NCBI GenBank assembly: GCA_039090855.1
Contig: CM076990.1
Location: 197,041,232-197,105,231, forward strand
DNA: 64,000 bases
Reading direction: 5' to 3'
DNA from: Macrothele yani
Taxonomy: Eukaryota; Arthropoda; Arachnida; Araneae; Macrothelidae
The translations under genes and the position numbers were made by a program. Below, piece after piece: positions 1 to 10,501 of the stretch (the stretch's first letter is position 1; each line of letters begins with the position of its first letter). The notes under the pieces are model-generated. The model did not search any database. It was given only the letters and a program-made list of their open reading frames with translations, and was not told where the DNA came from.

Positions 1-461
1 ATAACGGGTAAAGATAACTGTAGTGAGACCCAGTCCTACAAATATCGCATAACACATGTTTCTCTTCACGTGTAGGAGAAAAACCACATTTACTAAACAA
101 GGGGCACTCACACATTTTTAGAAGGTTTTTCATAAGAAATAACAGAAAATCAAAGAAGTTGAAGGCATTGAAACTGGCAACAGTGTGTTGGATGAACATG
201 AAAAAAAGAACTGCAGCAGTTAAACATCGTCTCGGTGTTACCAAACTCTGTAGACTGCTAAAATACGGTGTCATTATACAATAAATATTTACAAAACAAG
301 TACAGAATTTACAGGAATTTTCGTATCCTGGAGTAACATTCCTCGTCTACTAAGGAAATGGCGCACGTAAATATGCTGTGGATAGAAGTTTATGATTTCG
401 CTCTTTACGAAGAGAAATATTCCTACTAGAACTTACTATTTTACTCGTGCACAGTATGTAT
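1..461. other. unassigned AT-rich flank
   Basis: I see no gene, RNA or repeat that I can name in this stretch. It borders the Penelope-like element. The boundary is set where similarity to the inverted right arm of that element stops. Confidence 0.4.
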
Positions 462-797
462 CTAGGACGCAATAAATATCTGTCTTAAGCACGATTACAA
501 ATATACTGTACAACCACACATACCCGTCCTCAATGAACAAACACTTTTATTCGAAACTAAAAACATCTATGTAAAGCTAAGAGCATATTAAAAAGTTAAA
601 AGTTAAAAGGTGAGCACTTTTGGTCCCCCCCCCCCCAAGTGGCCATTATCAAGCCAACAAGTGAGCTCAGATTTCCTGTGAGTGGGACTATAATACATAC
701 AGGGTAGGCACGTGTAGTTACCATAGCAACGCAAAGTAGCAATAACAACGTGGTAAAACATATATAGTTTTTTATATCTTAAAGTCTTTAGCTTAAG

Positions 798-1193
798 TTA
801 AGTGTTCTTTGGTGGTCTAAGTGTTCCAATGTTTTGTCGCCATGAGTTTGGTTCATAACATGGTAAATATTCGTTACAGCATGAATTATTGTACCATAGA
901 GTAAATAAGGCTTCATTGAAAAAGGTATCAGTCTTGTTTCCAGTATATGCCAAATGTCTCATTTGTTCCCAAGCTGGAACAAAATGTTCCACTTTAATTT
1001 TCTTGGCTAGAGAGGTCGACATCGTCTTTCTAGAAATATCGTATTTATGTTCCGACGTTCTCAAACCCAACGTCCTGAAGGTGGAGCCTATATAATAACA
1101 AGGTTGAACTTCATGTTTAAGAGACTGAAGCGGTATACAGCATATTCCATATTTGTCATTTATTTTTACTTGATCACGATCACAACGAACCAT
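798..1193 (-). pseudogene. PLE GIY-YIG endonuclease domain
   Basis: This 131-codon open segment encodes the GIY-YIG nuclease fused to the C-terminus of PLE reverse transcriptases. GIY appears as YGICCIPL, and YIG as YYIGSTFRTLGLRTSEHK, which includes the conserved arginine and histidine; a downstream HFVPAWEQMRHLA follows. In an active element the nuclease nicks target DNA to prime reverse transcription. The ATG at the upstream edge is internal to the ancestral ORF and is not taken as a true start. The N-terminal glycine-isoleucine-tyrosine is changed to GIC, which may matter for activity. Confidence 0.75.
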
Positions 1194-1384
1194 GTTGAAA
1201 ATATTTGTTGTTCGTAGTCCACATTGTACCTGGTGTTTATTACAGAAACGCTGCAGAGCATTTTTAATGTTAGGGTTATAATCTAACGATCCATCAAATG
1301 TTTTATTTACTATTTCTCTTGTCAGCGTTGCAAGCGTTGTTGTTTCCCAATCAGTTGTGAGATATATGATTCTGGGTACCCGAA

Positions 1385-1648
1385 CTATTTCGTGATCCGT
1401 AGTATATAATTAAGTTCTTTTTGTCTTGACTGTATAGATGAGGAATGTGTAAACGCTCTTGCGATATGTGATCGCACTCCTGCTAGTTTGTGTTCTAATG
1501 GGTGGTTGGATGCAAAAGGAATATAAGTCGGAATATATTTAGGTTTACGATAAACTTCAAATGAAATATCATTGGTTTTTGAGTGCCTAGACAGAACGAC
1601 ATCCAAATAAGGTAGTGATAGAAAGGCGATGTCGACCTCCTTAGCCAA
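1385..1648 (-). pseudogene. PLE reverse transcriptase, C-terminal fragment
   Basis: About 87 codons are open. The reading holds LPYLDVVLSR followed by SFEVYRKPKY and a downstream SNHPLEHKLAGV, which match the region after the catalytic RT motifs in PLE proteins (the thumb and its VYRKPT-type signature). Catalytic RT motifs A-D are absent because the copy is 5'-truncated near 1619, where the inverted 3' copy begins. The first residues come from the junction, not from the original protein. The frame closes at 1385 and differs from that of the downstream GIY-YIG segment, so at least one frameshift lies between about 1385 and 1195. Confidence 0.75.
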
Positions 1649-2183
1649 GAAAGTTTAAGTGGAACATTTTGTTCCAGCTTGGGAACAAATGAGACATTTG
1701 GCATATACTGGAAACAAGACTGATACTTTTTCAATGAAGCCTTATTTATTCTATGGTACGATAATTCATGCTGTAACGAAGATTTACCATGCTATGTACC
1801 AAACCCATGGCGACAATACATTCGAACACTTAGACCACCTAAGAACACTTAACTTAACCTAAAGACTTTAAGATATAAAAAATTATATATGTTTTACCAC
1901 GTTGTTATTGCTACTTTGCATTGCTATGGTAACTACACGTGACTAACCCTGTATGTATTATAGTCCCACTCACAGGAAATCTGAGCTCACTTGTTGGCTT
2001 GATAATGGCTACTTCGGTGGACCGAAAGTGTTCGCCTTTTAACTTTCAACTTTTTAATATGTTCTTAGCTGTACATAGAGGTTTTTAATTTCGAATAAAA
2101 GTGTTTGTTCATTCAGGACGGGTATGTGCAGTTGTAGAGTATCTTTGTAATTGTGCTTGAGACAGATATTTATTGCGTCCTAG
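1619..2183 (+). repeat. inverted copy of the PLE 3' end
   Basis: Read on the plus strand, this repeats the end of the GIY-YIG coding region and the 3' UTR found inverted at 462-1033, from GATGTCGACCTC through the shared GGACGCAATAAATATC block. The arms differ by scattered substitutions and small indels. They therefore come from separate insertions or an old inversion, not a recent duplication. Confidence 0.8.
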
Positions 2184-3033
2184 AGAAATATTCCTATTGT
2201 GTAATTAAAAAACGCTGTGAGAATGATGGAATTATAATTTCTAAATATACGAACAAGCAATATTATTAATAATAGAGAAGAAAATCGTCAAGCATTGCTT
2301 TTAACATGAAAAAGAACACCAAACGAATGTCCAAAGAAGGTACGCACTTTAAAAAATCCACCGACTCAAAGTGCAATCGCCAAGTCGTTAAAAATATCTG
2401 TATTAACTGTAAGCAAGGTAATAAACAAAAAAATTTGAATCTGGAAAAAAACCAAAAACATGATGTTTACCCTCTTTTGCCAAGGCACGTGGCTGAGCGC
2501 AGAACACGGAGTAGACTTCTTTATGAAAATCACTTAGCTGGAGACAGATAGAAATGTATTGTGACTATTTCTGAAGTATGGATCTACCTGAATGACATTA
2601 AAGAAAAAACTTGGTTTACTAACGCAAAAGAGCAGAAAAAGGGCTACACACTTGTTTCCAAGAATCCAATGAAAGTTTAAATAAAGAATTCACGATTATT
2701 GCTAGTTTCTCGTACAATCGGAAATTAAAGTTAAAAAAGTTGAAAAGAATGTTAAAATCAATTCTAAGTATTACCAAAATAATGTTTTAACTCCTATATT
2801 TTACCATTTCTTTATCCACAGAGCCTTCAAAGAGTAGAATTGCACCAGGATAAGGTTACCAATTATACACCAAAATCTACCACTCTGTTTCTTGAAAAAG
2901 TGAAATAAGAGACCGATATCAAGTCCATACCTTTTGCTCATATCCCTTCGGAGTCCCCTGTTGTGTCAACAAAGGACTATTGTGCCTTCGGACTGTTAAA
3001 AACAGTGCTTTCTAAACGCAGACCTAAAACAAT
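2184..3033. other. unassigned stretch with a lysine-rich 81-codon ORF
   Basis: An ATG-initiated ORF (2306-2551, +) encodes a lysine- and asparagine-rich peptide with no domain I recognise. The base composition of the surrounding DNA explains the residue bias. Nothing else can be supported here. Confidence 0.25.
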
Positions 3034-3240
3034 GATTGGGCTATGGGAAAGCAGTGGAAGAGGAGTGGAAAAAACGTCACTACCAATTTCAAAAAATGCC
3101 CTGATCTCTTGGAAATCTAGATGTAGGTTCGTAGTCCAAAGATTGGTCTATGGGAAAGCAGTGGAAAAGGAGTGGAAAAAAATACCACTACCAATTTCAA
3201 GAAATGTCAATCTAGATGTAGGTTCGTAGTCCAGAGAATG
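3034..3240 (+). repeat. two-copy tandem duplication (~107 and ~92 bp)
   Basis: A unit starting GATTGGGCTATGGGAAAGCA at 3034 recurs at 3141 (GATTGGTCTATGGGAAAGCA). A third start, GAATGGGCTAT, follows at about 3236. Both units share AGTGGAAAA, the CACTACCAATTTCAA block and TCTAGATGTAGGTTCGTAGT. The second unit lacks about 15 bp in its middle. Confidence 0.85.
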
Positions 3241-3707
3241 GGCTATCAGTTGGAAAACTAATGAAAAAAAAAGATAATTTTATTTTAAACATTAATTATA
3301 TTGCTAGAAAATCATTCTAAAAATGTGTGTGTACATCCTCTGTACTGTACAAGTGCAGTGTTTCCTCTTTGTGATAAAGAAATTAAAAAAAATGAATTTT
3401 GGATTCATGTTCCATTTATATATTCTGAAAAATAACAAAGTGGGTTGAATAAAAACATTGCAGAAGACGTTTATTTATCGTCGTGTTACAAAGACTCTGT
3501 TTATAAGCCCGTAATATCACAATGAAACACTTACATGGTTTCAAACATTTCAGAAAAGAGGGTGGTACGTCGAGAGACATGTGGTGCCTGGAGAACGGCC
3601 AAGTTGCAGCGGAAACATCACCCAGATTTCAGAATATCTATTGAAGCGTGTCACGCCGGAATGGAGAGCATTCGTCCGATATCCAGAAGGGCTGCTTCAA
3701 GAGAATT
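3241..3707 (+). other. unassigned; possible coding fragment
   Basis: From about 3535 one frame stays open across the SINE insertion point: removing the SINE and one target duplication, it reads into LTRLTEIYE and stops. The peptide contains TPEWRAFVRYPEGLLQ. I cannot assign it to a family. It may be a fragment of an older element's ORF that the SINE split. Confidence 0.25.
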
Positions 3708-3717
3708 TCAATACCGC

Positions 3718-3950
3718 TTTTTTTTTTTTTTTTTTTTTTTTGATTGGAGGTTTAACGACCACCGTGAGCAACTCAATGGGCTATAAGCAGTCGCCCGTCC
3801 CTAATTTAGGGTCACTGGTTCCAGGGAAGGGAGAGAACCAGTGCCGTAAGACAAACACAACATCCATGCCTGACCGGGATTCGAACCCGGACCCCTTACG
3901 GACGAACGATCAGAGGCCAACGCCTTAGACCACTGCGCCACCGGGGCGGC
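3718..3950 (-). mobile_element. tRNA-derived SINE, family A
   Basis: On the minus strand the element begins GCCGCCCCGGTGGCGCAGTG, with an A-box-like TGGCGCAGTGG and a B box GGTTCGAATCC, then a unique body ending GGTGGTCGTTAAACC and a poly(A) tail (the plus-strand T run at 3718-3740). A 13-bp duplication TCAATACCGCTTT flanks it (3708-3720 and 3951-3963); the T run makes the exact edge ambiguous. An RNA polymerase III head, A tail and TSD define a LINE-mobilised SINE. Other copies of this family lie at 16.6, 22.4, 26.3, 29.4, 33.7, 43.7, 53.9 and 55.0 kb. Confidence 0.93.
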
Positions 3951-3963
3951 TCAATACCGCTTT

Positions 3964-4779
3964 AACTCGGCTCACGGAAATTTATGAATAGCGCGCGATT
4001 TGCATTTATTAGTTTAGATGAATTATCGTTCCAATGACGCATCATGATTCTATGTTATTCATGATTCAAGTACATGCAACTAAACATCGTGATTCAAATA
4101 TACGCGGTAAATTTCATTTTCGAAACTGAATTTCATATTCGTTTTAGCAATTTAACACAAATGTCTTAGAGATCGCAGTAGATGTATAACGCTGACAAGA
4201 CGCAAGTGTTATGCGAAGAAGAGCAATTTATTCCCAAAGAGAAGTTTTACACGACAACTGCAATCTAAATGACGCCGAAACTAGCTGAGAAATTTAAACA
4301 TGGGAAGTTAGAAAGATACAGAAAAAAGTAGTCTGAATTTGTGTTGATAATGACACAATAAGACAAAAGAAGTTTAAAAGGTACAGAAAAAATAGTCGGA
4401 ATTTGTATTGATAACATCAGAAGACAGCGTTTTATTTTTGTAGAATAATATACGTAGTTACAAAATTTCAACTAATATCTTTATTTAAGTCTGCCCCCCC
4501 CCCCCCGTGAAATTATAAGCCAGTGCTTTTCAGAATAAGTCGTACTGCCCTCCAGTGGCAGCCTCTGTAATTGGGCCCATTATTGTTTTCTGGGAGCATT
4601 ATACTGTAATAAGCCCAAAGGGAAGCTCATTACATTTGGTGTCGAAAACTGAAAATCTCTTGTATGCTGTAAACAAAGGCAGATTGGGATTAAATTAGGT
4701 GCTCGCAGGTCATCATGAATTCGTTCAGGTCACATAGTTGGCATCCGCCAGAATTTTATTACGATGTTACTACACGTAT
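3964..4779. other. unassigned, with a small internal tandem duplication
   Basis: A block of about 70 bp around 4312-4420 is repeated once: GATACAGAAAAAAGTAGTC and GGTACAGAAAAAATAGTC, each followed by GGAATTTGTATTGATAA-like sequence. There is a C14 homopolymer near 4493-4506. No gene is visible. Confidence 0.4.
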
Positions 4780-6880
4780 CCAGGACTTCCCTTAAGTAAT
4801 TCCTTCTTCAGATAGCATTACACATCGCCAAGGTGCCGAATGAAGCCGTGAGCTCCACGATTGTCCTTAGCCGCGAATATACCAGATTGGGTAGCTAGCC
4901 CAATGCGGGGAACTCTTCGTATGACATTACACATCGCAAAGATCTTTTGTCGCCGACTAGAGCCGTAGCACCCCATAGAATCCATATCCCGGAATACACA
5001 AGTCTGGGTGGCCAGTCCAATACCGTGGGACTCTTCTTATGGAATTGCAGATCGCCATGATCCTTTACCGCCGAATGGAGCCGTAGTACCCCTTACGAGC
5101 CATAAGCTGGAATACATCAGATTGGTGGCGAGTCCAATGCTGAGAGACTCTTCATACGGTATCACATATCGCCAAGATCTTTTGTCAGCTAACAGCGCCG
5201 TAACACTCCATAGAATCCATATCCGGGAACACACAAGACTGGGTGGCCAGTCCAATACCATGAGACTCTTATTATGGAATTGCAGATCGCCATGATCCTT
5301 TACCGCCAAATGGAGCCGTAGTACCCCTTACGAGCCATAAGCTGGAATACACCAGATTGCTGGCGAGTCCAATGTTAGGAGATTCTTCATACGGCATTAC
5401 ACATCGCCAAGATCTTTTGTCGCCGAACAGCGCCGTAGCACTCCATAGAATCCATATCCTGGAACACACAAGACTGGGTGGCCAGTCCAATACCGTGGGA
5501 CTCTTCTTATGGAATTGCAGATCGCCATGATCCTTTACCGCCGTATGGAGCCGTAGTACCCCTTACGAGCCATATGCTGGAATACATCAGATTGGTGGCA
5601 AGTCCAATGCTGGGAGACTCTTCATACGGTATTACATATCGCCAAGATCTTTTGTCACCGAACAGCGCCGTAGCACTCAATATAATCCATTTCCTGAAAC
5701 ACACAAGACTGGGTGGCCAGTCCAATACCGTGGGACTCTTCTTATGGAATTGCAGATCGCCATGATCCTTTACCGCCGTATGGAGCCGTAGTACCCCTTA
5801 CGAGCCATATGCTGGAATACATCAGATTGGTGGCGAGTTCAATGCTGAGAGATTCTTCATACGGCATTACACATCGCCAAGATCTTTTGTCGCAGAACAT
5901 CGCCGTAGCACTCCATAGAATCCATATCCTGGAACACACAAGACTGGGTGGCCAGTCCAATACCGTGGGACTCTTCTTATGCAATTGCAGATCGCCATGA
6001 TCCTTTACCGCCGTATGGAGCCGTAGTACCCCTTACGAGCCATATGCTGGAATACATCAGATTGGTGGCGAGTTCAATGCTGAGACGATTCTTCATACGG
6101 CATTACACATCGCCAAGATCTTTTGTCGCCGAACAGCGCCGTAGCACTCCATAGAATCCATATCCTGGAACACACAAGACTGGGTGGCCAGTCCAATACC
6201 GTGGGACTCTTCTTATGGAATTGCAGATCGCCATGATCCTTTACCGCCGTATGGAGCCGTAGTACCCCTTACGAGCCATATGCTGGAATACATCAGATTG
6301 GTGGCGAGTCCAATGCTGGGAGACGCTTCATACGGTATTACATATCGTCAAGATCTTTTGTCACCGAACAGCGCCGTAGCACTCCATAGAATCCATATCC
6401 TGGAACACACAAGATTGGGTGGCCAGCCCAGTACCGTGGGACTCTTCATATGGCATTGCAGATCGCCATGATCCTTTACCTCCAAATGGAGCCGTAGAAC
6501 CCCTTACGAGCCATACGCTGGAATACACCAGATTGGTGGCTAGTCCAGTGTTGGGAGCTTCTTCATACGGCATTACACATCGCCAAGATCCCTTGGCATT
6601 GAACGTAGTCGTGGTCAGCATTAAGAATCTCAGTCAGGAATACACCAGATTGGTAGCTAGCCTAATGCTGTGCTGGGAGAAGTCTTCATGTAGCATTACA
6701 GATCACCACGATACTTTGTTGTCAAAAGGAGCCATAGCATCCCTTAGAAGCCTTATCCTGGAATTCACCAAACCAGGTGGCCACCCCAATGCTGGGGGCT
6801 ATTCAGATGGCATTACATATCATCAAGATCCCTTGCCGCTGAATAGACCCGTGACCTCTCTTAAGAGTTTCAGTCGGTAA
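4780..6880 (+). repeat. satellite array, ~117-bp monomers in a 235-bp dimer
   Basis: About 17 monomers of 117-118 bp follow one another; boundaries fall near 4890, 5009, 5126, 5243, 5361, 5478, 5596, 5713, 5830, 5948, 6066, 6184, 6301, 6419, 6537, 6654 and 6776. Alternate monomers are more alike: one type carries CCAATACCGTGGGACTCTTC, the other CCAATGCTGAGAGACTCTTC, giving a 235-bp higher-order unit. The outer monomers at both edges are diverged and the centre is homogeneous, the usual pattern when unequal exchange homogenises an array. Apparent ORFs on both strands (for example 5008-5295 and 6419-6880) repeat with the satellite period and are not treated as genes. Confidence 0.95.
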
Positions 6881-8250
6881 TTGAGTGACAATCCTAATGA
6901 AGGGAGAAGGGTAGAAATCACGGTGACAACCGCCGGAAACGGTTCATACATCCCGGACCGATCTGCTGGGACCCATTCACGTGATACTCGAGAAAAAATC
7001 TAGGGAAAAACACAAACTGGATGGGCAGCAAGAAGTTGAACCCACAATAGCCACCTACCACACAGTTCAATAACTTCATAAATTTGTTTAGATTGGTGCA
7101 CTTTGCATTTTTTAAGTCACGAAAAAATCTGTGGATCTGAGACATAGCATCATATGTAAATCAAACAGTATAGTACCACAAAATTTAATTCTAAATAACA
7201 CATAAAATTTAAACACCACATTGAATTACTCCGTATTCAACTTATAGTGACGGACACTATCCATTTACCGTTAAGTACAGAAAAGTGATATATACATTTT
7301 GGCAACAGTATATTTGTTGATGAAGAAGTGCACTGTATTTAATGTACTTAATAGTATGACGTAGTGATAATTCCTGAAATTGTGCAGAATGGCTCAGTCG
7401 CCTTTGATAGTAATACCTTAAATTTTTCTCAAAGCCTATGCCCGACCTGACCCATAGTGGTTGAAGTCTATACCATGAAACTGCAGACCGGATTTCATTT
7501 CTTCAAGTATCGCTACAATACACGTGTGAAAACAAATTAAACCCACTTTGTACACATTTATCACAAAACGTGGTGCTTTACATCTACAATATCGTGGTAT
7601 ACGTGCGGAAAAACATACTCTAACACAATTCTGAACTAACATAACGTATCGCATAAAATGGAACTAGCCACCAACACCAGAACATTCTGCGTGACTCTGT
7701 ATAGCTTATTTTCAGTGTTTATAGATTGTTGGCATTTCATGCTAGATGTCTTGTTGCAGTTCAGAAATATGTCTGGGTTGACTTCGCAAACTTTGTCATT
7801 TAGAAATTTTTACTCGGAAAAGTCATAGGTACGAGATCTCTCTTGACGTGATCCTTTCTTCAAAAAACGGCTGTGTCAACCATACGGAATGACCATATGC
7901 ACAGTGCTGCTGAAACCTACTAGGTACTGTCCTGGAAATAAGCCAGGAAGTTTTGCAGCTCCTAACTCCAGCCAATAAAGTTTTTTGACAAAACAAAGGC
8001 TATAGTGAAAACATGCAACCCTGTTTGAATATTGTATTACTTCTGACTTCGTTAAATCTTTTCTCGGTGAGCAAGACAGGGCGAAGAATAAATTCACATG
8101 CTCTAAAAGCTAGAACATGCAGATGGCGTCACCAATATGATCACATGCCGCTTTGCCTAAACGAAAGTATGTTATGATATGGTTTCATTAAAAACGCTTA
8201 TTGCGTAGTATATATCCGTTTATTTAATGGCCTAACATAGTATATAGACA
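6881..8250. other. unassigned intergenic sequence
   Basis: Both strands contain only short ORFs with no family signature. No repeat or tRNA-like structure was seen. Confidence 0.4.
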
Positions 8251-8398
8251 CACCAGCCACTGAACTAGAAACTTTCAGGCAGATGCACGTTGACGTCATT
8301 TATGTAGCGTATATGCAAAATATGTGATCACGCGCAGCACGACCTGACTAGGCAACTACGAGTATTTAAGACTTCTGCTCGTCAATAATCGTAAGTAG

Positions 8399-8711
8399 GC
8401 CGCGGATGGCATAGTGGTTAACATTCGTGACTGCCACTGAGAAACCTTAGGTTCGATCCCAGGCAGGTACGAACGTTCGAACCACTAAAGATCCGCAGGG
8501 CGTCGGATGGGCACGTTAAGCCGTCGGACCCCGGGTACTGGCCTACCGTTAATAAATATGGGCGTCTTTCTCCCCTTTTCTACCTCTCTTCCATGTCACT
8601 TTCCTATCGGGCACTTTAGCACAAATCTCTTTGCTTCATATTTCTAAAGATTGTTTAAGACCTGGGGTTAGACACTCTCTTCCTAAAATCCTCTACATAT
8701 GAACTGATCTG
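8399..8711 (+). mobile_element. tRNA-derived SINE, family B
   Basis: The head reads GGATGGCATAGTGGTTAACA (A box) and GGTTCGATCCC (B box), followed by a ~230-bp body rich in C and T. A 14-bp duplication with one mismatch flanks it: ATAATCGTAAGTAG at 8385-8398 and ATAATTGTAAGTAG at 8712-8725. The SINE landed between the left TIR and the transposase start of Tc1-like copy 1, so it is younger than that transposon. The body does not match family A. Confidence 0.9.
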
Positions 8712-8736
8712 ATAATTGTAAGTAGTATTGAAAACA

Positions 8737-10473
8737 ATGAGAAAAAAGGATCTTTCGCATTTTGATAAAGGCCTTATTGCGACTGCCCATCAGGCTAGAG
8801 TGACAAGTTTGAAAACAGCAGAACTGAACGGTTTCTCAAAAGGTGAGATATCCCGGATCTTTAATCCCACATTGCTTATGTAAGAGGCGTAACTGTGGCA
8901 CGACGACAATCTTTCAGGAATGAGATCACCGTCATCTCAGAAGACTTGCGCGGGGAAAAAGCACTGCCTGTGTACAGCAATTGAGTAAAGCATTCAATAA
9001 AAGCTGTTCCCCACACATATCTCAGCGAACTACGCACAAGGAATTCAAGAGGATCGGTTGGAGGTCGCGTGCCTATATGGGTGCTAGGCAAAGAGTTTGG
9101 CGGCAGTCCCATGAAGCAATAGATCCAGCTTGCCTTGTGAACATAACTCAAAGGTCTGGAGGTGGTGTCACGGTGTGGGAGAACGCTCTGTCGGTCAGCT
9201 TGCCTTGGGAGCATAACTCAAAGTTCTGGAGGTGGTGTCACGGTGCGGGAGAGCGCTCTGTCGGTCCAGCTTGCTTTGTGAGCATAACTCAAAATTCTGA
9301 AGGTGGTGTCACGGTGTGGGAGAACGCTCTGCCGATCCAGCTTACCTTGTGAGCATAACTCAAAGTTCTGGAGGTGGTGTCACGGTGTGGGAGAACGCTT
9401 TGCCGATCCAGCTTGCATTGTGAGCATAACTCAAAGTTCTGGAGGTGGTGTCACGGTCTGGGAGAACGCTCTGCGGATCCAGCTTGCCTTGTGAGCATAA
9501 CTCAAAGTTCTGGAGGTGGTGTCACGGTCTGGGAGAACGCTCTGTCGGTCCAGCTTGCCTTGTGAGCATAACTCAAAGTTCTGTCACGGTGTGGGAGAAC
9601 GCTCTGCGGATCCAGCTTGCTTTGTGAGCATAACTCAAAGTTCTGAAGGTGGTGTCACGGTGTGGGAGAACGCTCTGCCGATCCAGCTTGCATTGTGAGC
9701 ATAACTCAAAGTTCTGGAGGTGGTGTCACGGTCTGGGAGAACGCTCTGCGGATCCAGCTTGCCTTGTGAGCATAACTCAAAGTTCTGGAGGTGGTGTCAC
9801 GGTCTGGGAGAACGCTCTGCGGATCCAGCTTGCCTTGTGAGCATAACTCAAAGTTCTGGAGGTGGTGTCACGGTCTGGGAGAACGCTCTGCGGATCCAGC
9901 TTACCTTGTGAGCGTAACTCAAAGTTCTGGAGGTGGTGTCACGGTCTGGGAGAACGCTCTGCGGATCCAGCTTGTCTTGTGAGCATAACTCAAAGTTCTG
10001 AAGGTGGTGTCACGGTGTGGGAGAACGCTCTGTTGATACAAAACGGGTCCAATGATATTGCTGGATCGTCGGGTCTGTTCTAAGAATTATTTGAACATTG
10101 TTGCCGATCATGTCCATCGTGCAGCGTTGATTTGTTATCCAGCAAGAAAGGCTGTTTTAAGGATGACAATGCTTACTACCCATCACGCGAGATGTGTTCA
10201 TCAATGGCCCAACGAAAATGGCAGCGACTTCCACCATCTTCTCTGGACACCACAAAAAACTCAGATCTGAACCCTATTGAGAATGCATGAGACATGTTCG
10301 AAAAACAGATCCGGGAACAAAGTCCTCTTCCGTCAAATATGAGCTAGTTAAATGACAGTCTGATGAATGCTTCGTATACTGTAGACGTAGATGCACTCCA
10401 ACACCTTGTGGAATCAATGCTAAACCGTATACGTGCCGTAACTTTGGCTATAGAAGGTGCAAGCCAGGACTGA
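8737..10473 (+). pseudogene. Tc1-like transposase, broken
   Basis: The ATG at 8737 opens a Tc1-type N-terminus (LSHFDKGLIATAHQA, then AELNGFSKGEISRIF), the helix-turn-helix that binds the TIR. Later pieces are RVWRQSHEAIDP and GGGVTVW, and after the minisatellite YLNIVADHVHRA, KDDNA (second catalytic aspartate region) and DLNPIENA (catalytic glutamate), ending LNRIRAVT near 10440. There is a stop after about 48 codons, plus frameshifts and a missing clear first-aspartate motif. The gene is dead. The protein once cut and joined transposon ends in the nucleus. Confidence 0.8.
9122..10033 (+). repeat. 71-bp minisatellite inside a Tc1-like transposase gene
   Basis: About 13 units of 71 bp run from GATCCAGCTTGCCTTGTGAG through TGGGAGAACGCTCTG. 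One unit (around 9575-9636) lacks 9 bp of GGAGGTGGT. The unit encodes the transposase segment running from DPACLVNITQ to GGGVTVWEN, between the first and second catalytic residues. Because 71 is not a multiple of three, successive units rotate through the three frames, which yields a ladder of overlapping short ORFs that are not genes. Confidence 0.95.
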
Positions 10474-10501
10474 ATAAAAGTTTCTAATTCAGTGGGTGGT
10501 A

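Larger units (their letters stand above)
462..2183 (-). mobile_element. Penelope-like element (PLE) fragment with inverted 3' copy
   Basis: On the minus strand the order is: C-terminal reverse-transcriptase fragment (1648-1385), linker, GIY-YIG endonuclease (1193-798), then 3' UTR to about 462. RT followed by a C-terminal GIY-YIG nuclease is diagnostic of Penelope-like elements. The last ~570 bp (462-1033) recur inverted at 1619-2183, so the fragment is capped at its truncated 5' side by a second, opposite-facing copy of its own 3' end. PLEs are known for partial tandem and inverted copies of this kind. All frames are broken, so the copy is dead. Confidence 0.85.
8251..10499 (+). mobile_element. 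Tc1-like DNA transposon (copy 1), expanded internally
   Basis: Terminal inverted repeats of about 23 bp bound it: left 8251-8273 (CCAGCCACTGAACTAGAAAC...) and right 10477-10499 (AAAGTTTCTAATTCAGTGGG...), differing at two positions. A TA follows the right end (10500-10501); the left TA appears mutated to CA. Tc1/mariner elements move by cut and paste into TA sites. The 2.25-kb length exceeds the usual ~1.6 kb because of a SINE (8399-8711) and a 71-bp minisatellite (9122-10033). Confidence 0.88.

Noticed and set aside
2306..2551. 81-codon lysine-rich ORF as a host gene
   Set aside because: Composition follows the local A-rich sequence; no domain and no supporting context.
5008..6880. Series of ~95-153-codon ORFs on both strands
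   Set aside because: They repeat exactly with the 235-bp satellite period and have no domain; they are by-products of the repeat.
9303..10083. Ladder of overlapping ~60-73-codon ORFs starting every 71 bp
   Set aside because: Each is the same minisatellite read from successive units; the underlying sequence is transposase.
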